From assembly GCA_031260865.1 (NCBI GenBank), contig JAISKQ010000155.1, positions 1 through 7,696 of the forward strand: a stretch of DNA of 7,696 bases. Reading direction: 5' to 3'. Numbering within the stretch: position 1 is the first letter of the stretch; every line of letters starts with the position of its first letter. Below are positions 4,795 to 7,696 of this stretch, piece by piece. The translations under genes and the position numbers were made by a program. The DNA is from Prevotella sp. GTDB taxonomy: Bacteria > Bacteroidota > Bacteroidia > Bacteroidales > Dysgonomonadaceae. The notes under the pieces were generated by a model. That model saw only the letters and a program-made list of their open reading frames with translations. It was not told the DNA's origin and did no database searches.

Positions 4795-5451
4795 ATGAAT
4801 CAAAAAGATATAATAATAGTTGACAAACAAGATATAACACGCATAGGCATGGAGGCACTTGTGAGAGAGACAAAACAAGTGTCTTCCATTTCATACGCCA
4901 ATACTAAATCCGAATTGGTGAAACTGTTGGCTGTTTATCCCGAAGCTGTTGTAATTTTGGACTATACCTTGTCGGATTTTGCCGGAGTGGATGAATTGCT
5001 AAATGTAGGCTACCGCTTTTATCAGGTTCGATGGTTATTGTTTTCCGATGAATTAAGTTATGATTTTCTGCATCGCCTGACATTGAATAGTAATGCTTAT
5101 AGCATTGTTTTAAAAACGTGTGAGTTAGACGAAATAAGCATGGGATTGACGCATGCCTTCAAGGGAGAACGATTCATCTGCGGCAGGGTAACGAATCTGT
5201 TGCTGCAGTCGCAAAAGCCTGTAATTGACACGTTAGACCATCTACTGACTTTAACGGAGAAAGAAATTCTTAAAGAAATAGCCATAGGACGGACAACAAA
5301 GGAGATAGCCGCTATTCGCAATCTTAGTTTTCATACCGTTATAACCCATCGTAAGAACATCTTCCGCAAGCTGGACGTCAACAATGTGCATGAGGCTACC
5401 AAATATGCGATGCGTGCCGGATTGGTGGATATGGCAGAATATTATATCTAA
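4795..5451 (+). CDS. LuxR/NarL-type response regulator, orphan
   Basis: A 218-residue two-domain transcription factor. The N-terminal receiver domain (about 5-120) has Asp10 at the acidic-pocket position, the phospho-acceptor Asp56 in VVILDYTL, Ser84 as the switch residue in LLFSDE, and Lys107 in IVLKT. The second acidic-pocket residue is replaced: DKQD stands where DD is usual. The C-terminal LuxR helix-turn-helix (about 151-210) reads LTLTEKEILKEIA, then TKEIAAIRNLSFHTVITHRKNIFRKL, which is canonical for NarL/FixJ regulators. No histidine kinase gene is in the window, so it is an orphan here. The start lies 26 nt after the esterase stop. It may regulate neighbouring genes, but no operator is evident. 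Confidence 0.9.
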   Translation: MNQKDIIIVDKQDITRIGMEALVRETKQVSSISYANTKSELVKLLAVYPEAVVILDYTLSDFAGVDELLNVGYRFYQVRWLLFSDELSYDFLHRLTLNSNAYSIVLKTCELDEISMGLTHAFKGERFICGRVTNLLLQSQKPVIDTLDHLLTLTEKEILKEIAIGRTTKEIAAIRNLSFHTVITHRKNIFRKLDVNNVHEATKYAMRAGLVDMAEYYI

Positions 5452-5464
5452 GGTTGGGAGGAGT

Positions 5465-5527
5465 ATGGCGGCTAATGAAATCAGGGATAAACGCCTTACC
5501 TTTATGCCTATAAATACAAAAGAATAG
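5465..5527 (+). CDS. possible 20-codon leader ORF upstream of the phosphatase
   Basis: ATG GCG GCT AAT ... GAA TAG encodes MAANEIRDKRLTFMPINTKE, ending 4 nt before the phosphatase ATG. GGGAGGAG lies just upstream (about 5457-5463), an unusually good Shine-Dalgarno-like sequence for this group, although its spacing to the ATG is only 1-3 nt, which is poor. It may be a translationally coupled leader peptide or chance. The peptide resembles nothing I know. Confidence 0.2.
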   Translation: MAANEIRDKRLTFMPINTKE

Positions 5528-5531
5528 AATA

Positions 5532-6041
5532 ATGAAAAAATATAGAGCGCTCTTTGTCTGCTTGGGGAATATATGCCGTTCTCCCGCGGCGGAGGGTATC
5601 TTCAGGAAGCTGGTAGAAGACCAGGGGCTGAGTGATATAATCAAAGTAGATTCCGCGGGTACAGCCGGGTATCATACCGGAGAACTGCCGGACTCCCGTA
5701 TGCGGCAGCATGGCGCTCGCAGGGGCTATGAGTTTGATTCCTATTCCCGCATGTTTGTAGAAGAAGACTTTGACTACTTCGATATTATCCTGGCTATGGA
5801 TGACAATAATCTTAGGGATATTATACGCCTTGCTCCTGATGTGGAGTCTCAAAAGAAGGTGCATCGTATGGTCGAGTTCTCTCAACGTTACGGGCATGAC
5901 CATGTTCCCGACCCGTACTATTCGGGCGCGGACGGGTTTGAGTTGGTGCTTGATTTGTTGGAAGATGCTTGTGAAGGGCTTTTGAACGCAATAAAGGAGG
6001 ATATCTGTATGGAAAAGCATAAGAAAAAGAGATTAGAGTAA
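5532..6041 (+). CDS. low-molecular-weight protein tyrosine phosphatase
   Basis: A 169-residue cytoplasmic phosphatase of the LMW-PTP (arsenate-reductase-like) fold. It removes phosphate from phosphotyrosine; bacterial members often act on tyrosine kinases of capsule or exopolysaccharide synthesis. The P-loop CLGNICRSP is at the N-terminus, with nucleophile Cys10 and Arg16 (CX5R) and Ser17. The general acid is Asp127 in VPDPYY, and the DSAGT motif (40-44) is conserved. The C-terminus ends in a basic tail KHKKKRLE. No tyrosine kinase or capsule gene is visible next to it, so the partner is unknown. The start at 5532 is chosen because the P-loop begins at its usual distance of about 10 residues. 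It lies 80 nt after the regulator gene, in the same direction. Confidence 0.95.
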   Translation: MKKYRALFVCLGNICRSPAAEGIFRKLVEDQGLSDIIKVDSAGTAGYHTGELPDSRMRQHGARRGYEFDSYSRMFVEEDFDYFDIILAMDDNNLRDIIRLAPDVESQKKVHRMVEFSQRYGHDHVPDPYYSGADGFELVLDLLEDACEGLLNAIKEDICMEKHKKKRLE

Positions 6042-6072
6042 TTATCCATTACCCCAATCTCCTTATATAAAT

Positions 6073-6091
6073 GCTTTTATTAAAGCCTTTT
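6073..6091 (+). terminator. weak stem-loop between convergent genes
   Basis: GCTTT-TATT-AAAGC followed by CTTTT, in the 64-nt gap between the convergent phosphatase and DUF2795 genes. The 5-bp stem is weak, but the position suits a terminator for the plus-strand transcript. An outer CTCCT/AGGAG pairing (about 6058-6062 with 6101-6105) could enlarge the structure. Confidence 0.4.
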
Positions 6092-6105
6092 ACTAATTGT
6101 AGGAG

Positions 6106-6327
6106 TTAATATTCGTCCTCGTTGAAGAAGAAGTCCTCTTTACTCGGATAGTCAGGCCAGATGTCTTCGATTGTATCGAAAATCTCTTCCTCGTCCTCTA
6201 TTTCCTGTAAGTTTTCTATTACTTCAAGAGGAGCGCCCGAACGTTGGGCGTAGTCAATCAACTCTTCTTTTGTTGCAGGCCATGGAGCATCTTCCAGTTT
6301 TGACGCTAATTCTAAAGTCCAATACAT
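6106..6327 (-). CDS. small acidic DUF2795 family protein
   Basis: A 73-residue protein that starts MYWTLELASKLEDAPWPATK. The middle WPATKEELIDYAQRSGAP (16-33) followed by EVIENLQEIEDEEE matches the DUF2795 family (PF11387), short proteins of unknown function in which a PATK(E/Q)EL(I) helix, a small/polar turn and a second helix are conserved. The C-terminal extension IFDTIEDIWPDYPSKEDFFF with an acidic tail is strongly negative. It has no signal peptide or membrane segment. It lies 66 nt downstream of the cobalamin adenosyltransferase in the same direction and may be read from that operon or from its own promoter. Its role is unknown. Confidence 0.85.
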   Translation of the reverse strand: MYWTLELASKLEDAPWPATKEELIDYAQRSGAPLEVIENLQEIEDEEEIFDTIEDIWPDYPSKEDFFFNEDEY

Positions 6328-6373
6328 AATATTTTGTTTATTTGTATATCAGTTTGTTTGTCTATATTTTCCG

Positions 6374-6381
6374 CAAAAATA
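6374..6381 (-). promoter_or_regulatory. candidate -7 element for the DUF2795 gene
   Basis: On the minus strand this reads TATTTTTG, a full match to TAnnTTTG, 46 nt before the start codon and inside the gap after the adenosyltransferase gene. No good -33 box is visible. It would allow the small gene to be expressed independently. Confidence 0.35.
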
Positions 6382-6393
6382 TAACTTTATTTC

Positions 6394-6954
6394 TTATATC
6401 ATAGCTTGATTCCAAAATATTTCTTTCCCTTTTTTATTACACTCCTTTCTCGCGAGTAGGAAAAAGTAGTCAGAAAGCCTGTTTATGAACGCAATAATAA
6501 GATTATCAATAGGATATTCATTGCTGACTTTATGTATGCAACGTTCGGCTCGGCGGCAGACCGTGCGGCAAATATGTGCCCTTGACGCGGACTCACTGCC
6601 TCCCGGTAATACAAATTGGTGCAATCGCGGCAATTCACTATCCATTTTATCCATTTCATACTCAAGGATAGAGACGTCTTTGTCTGTGATAATGCTGGCG
6701 GCTTTGGGCGGAATGGCTTCTGTCTCGGTCGCCAGATAAGACCCCACAGTGAATAATTTGTGCTGAATGAAAGACAATATCTCCAAATCGTGTTCATCAT
6801 CAATCTCTGCCATCAGGAATCCAACGAAAGAGTTCAACTCGTCCGTCGTGCCATACGCATCGAGCCTGATATGGGATTTCTCTACCCGCTTACCTCCAAC
6901 AAGCGAGGTCGTTCCTTTGTCTCCGGTCTTAGTATATACAGTGCTTTTCTTCAT
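6394..6954 (-). CDS. PduO-type ATP:cob(I)alamin adenosyltransferase
   Basis: A 186-residue enzyme that transfers the adenosyl group of ATP to cob(I)alamin, making adenosylcobalamin (coenzyme B12) for enzymes such as methylmalonyl-CoA mutase in the cytoplasm. Diagnostic motifs are the N-terminal ATP loop YTKTGDKGTTSLVGG (7-21), DAYGTTDELNS (32-42), FVLPGGS (114-120) and RTVCRRAER (130-138), followed by a C-terminal helix ending INRLSDYFFLLAR. The length is usual for the family, a trimeric helical bundle. The start at 6954 is preferred: it gives MKKSTVYTKTGDKG, the family-typical N-terminus, and an 11-nt gap to the upstream gene. The in-frame ATG at 6990 would add 12 atypical residues and overlap the upstream gene by 25 nt. 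Confidence 0.96.
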   Translation of the reverse strand: MKKSTVYTKTGDKGTTSLVGGKRVEKSHIRLDAYGTTDELNSFVGFLMAEIDDEHDLEILSFIQHKLFTVGSYLATETEAIPPKAASIITDKDVSILEYEMDKMDSELPRLHQFVLPGGSESASRAHICRTVCRRAERCIHKVSNEYPIDNLIIAFINRLSDYFFLLARKECNKKGKEIFWNQAMI

Positions 6955-6965
6955 TGGTCTTAATA

Positions 6966-7646
6966 TTAAAAGCTTATTTGATAATTCCATCGGTACAGTG
7001 TTTTATCGAAAAACAGGATACCTATATTGAACAGATCCAATACCACGGTACGGGATTCCATATTCATTATATTTCTCCATAACGCTTGATTGCGTCTATT
7101 TGTTCTAATACCTTTTACAATAATAAAGGTTTTTTCGTGGGAAATATCGGACAAATAGTCGCAAACATCTAAGGATAAGGAGTTATAGTTATTTAAATCT
7201 ATAAATATACAGTCTTGCTTTTCTTTCAAAAGAGGCAATTCCCCGCCTTTGTATAGTACGATGTTCCTGTTCCAGTTTTCAAATAACCTTTCGGCTATGG
7301 TATATTTCTTATTTGCGGCTTCTACACACGTACAAGTAATATTACCGGATGGAGCGGTGAGGCATAGCGCGTTGACTCCATAACCGGTTCCGATTTCCAA
7401 AATACGGGAAGCCTCAAAATAGTTTACAAGACGGAATGAGAGCAAGTTATATTTTTTCAAGTATAGAAACCGATAAGGGTCTATCAGGACGGCTATATCT
7501 TCATAAATATGATAGGGCATTTTTTCCTCGATAACTTTGGTCACCAAATTAAATACAAAAGGGGAATGGATGCCATGCCCTTTGTGGTGACGTATCTTAT
7601 ATAGCAATTTTAGTCCTGCCCTCGATAGTTTGTATATACGCGGCAT
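6966..7646 (-). CDS. class I SAM-dependent methyltransferase, Bacteroidota type
   Basis: A 226-residue Rossmann-fold methyltransferase of unknown substrate. The SAM-binding motif I ILEIGTGYGVNALCL lies at 82-96. The acidic residue ending strand 2 is probably Glu109 (CVEA), and strand 4 is DCIFID (145-150). The basic N-terminal extension with HKGHGIHSPFVFNLV (21-35) is a feature I associate with a Bacteroidota-specific O-methyltransferase-like group. The C-terminal third is less conserved, with a methyltransferase-like FIIVKGI strand where an acidic residue is often found in catechol-type enzymes, so enzymatic type is uncertain. The start is fixed by an in-frame stop shortly upstream. It begins 1 nt after the stop of the preceding gene, so translation is probably coupled, and it lies 11 nt before the adenosyltransferase. 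Confidence 0.85.
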   Translation of the reverse strand: MPRIYKLSRAGLKLLYKIRHHKGHGIHSPFVFNLVTKVIEEKMPYHIYEDIAVLIDPYRFLYLKKYNLLSFRLVNYFEASRILEIGTGYGVNALCLTAPSGNITCTCVEAANKKYTIAERLFENWNRNIVLYKGGELPLLKEKQDCIFIDLNNYNSLSLDVCDYLSDISHEKTFIIVKGIRTNRRNQALWRNIMNMESRTVVLDLFNIGILFFDKTLYRWNYQISF

Positions 7647-7647
7647 A

Positions 7648-7696
7648 TCAGAATAGCTTGACGTAATAGGTTAATTTAGCCGACATTACCCTATTG
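7648..7696 (-). CDS. C-terminal end of an upstream protein, probably an outer-membrane beta-barrel
   Basis: An open frame enters from the right edge and ends in NRVMSAKLTYYVKLF followed by TGA at 7648-7650. A terminal Phe with alternating hydrophobic and polar residues (KLTYYVKLF) is the signature of the last strand of outer-membrane beta-barrels recognised by BamA. Only 15 residues are visible, so this is an inference. The 1-nt gap to the methyltransferase start supports a real coding end. Confidence 0.5.
   Translation of the reverse strand, partial: NRVMSAKLTYYVKLF

Noticed and set aside
5508..6020. 170-codon minus-strand open frame opposite the phosphatase
   Set aside because: It is fully antisense to a gene with clear catalytic motifs, and its product resembles no known family.
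6955..6990. Upstream ATG (6990) as start of the cobalamin adenosyltransferase
   Set aside because: It adds MELSNKLLILRP, unlike the family N-terminus, and overlaps the methyltransferase gene by 25 nt. The internal ATG gives the standard start.

Overview
The window looks like a chromosomal segment from a Bacteroides or close relative (Bacteroidota). The base composition is moderately AT-rich. Ribosome-binding sites are weak or absent, and several genes are preceded by the Bacteroidales -7 element TAnnTTTG. The gene families fit that group: a Bacteroidota-type SAM methyltransferase with an N-terminal GIHSPFVF motif, and a small acidic DUF2795 protein. Species cannot be fixed from the sequence alone.

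Layout. Positions 1-1613 (minus) are the first 537 codons of uvrB, cut by the left window edge. Positions 1614-3946 are about 2.3 kb with no gene I can support. This stretch starts with the uvrB promoter and a GC-rich terminator-like hairpin at 1868-1913. From about 2058 to 3745 it is a dense mosaic of interspersed repeats and palindromes. It holds eight same-strand copies of a TGTTACTTTTGTCACC element built from iterated 9-mers, a 25-bp perfect inverted repeat carrying nested palindromes (2251-2457), a roughly 160-nt long-stem hairpin (2622-2781), and several tight-turn palindromes. Positions 3947-6041 (plus) carry a secreted esterase, an orphan LuxR-type response regulator and a low-molecular-weight protein tyrosine phosphatase. 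Positions 6106-7696 (minus) carry a tightly packed set, read right to left: the last residues of a probable outer-membrane beta-barrel protein, a class I SAM methyltransferase, a PduO-type cobalamin adenosyltransferase and a DUF2795 protein. The plus and minus sets converge at about 6042-6105.

How it fits together. The coding genes are ordinary for Bacteroides: DNA repair, an esterase, a regulator, a phosphatase and B12 cofactor adenosylation. The plus-strand genes lie close together, but no shared pathway is evident. The minus-strand genes look like an operon: the first two are 1 nt apart and the next are 11 nt apart. The unexplained part is the repeat-rich intergenic block. Its long paired stems and iterated motifs are visible directly, but whether they act as RNA, protein-binding sites, a non-autonomous mobile repeat or an invertible segment cannot be decided from one sequence.
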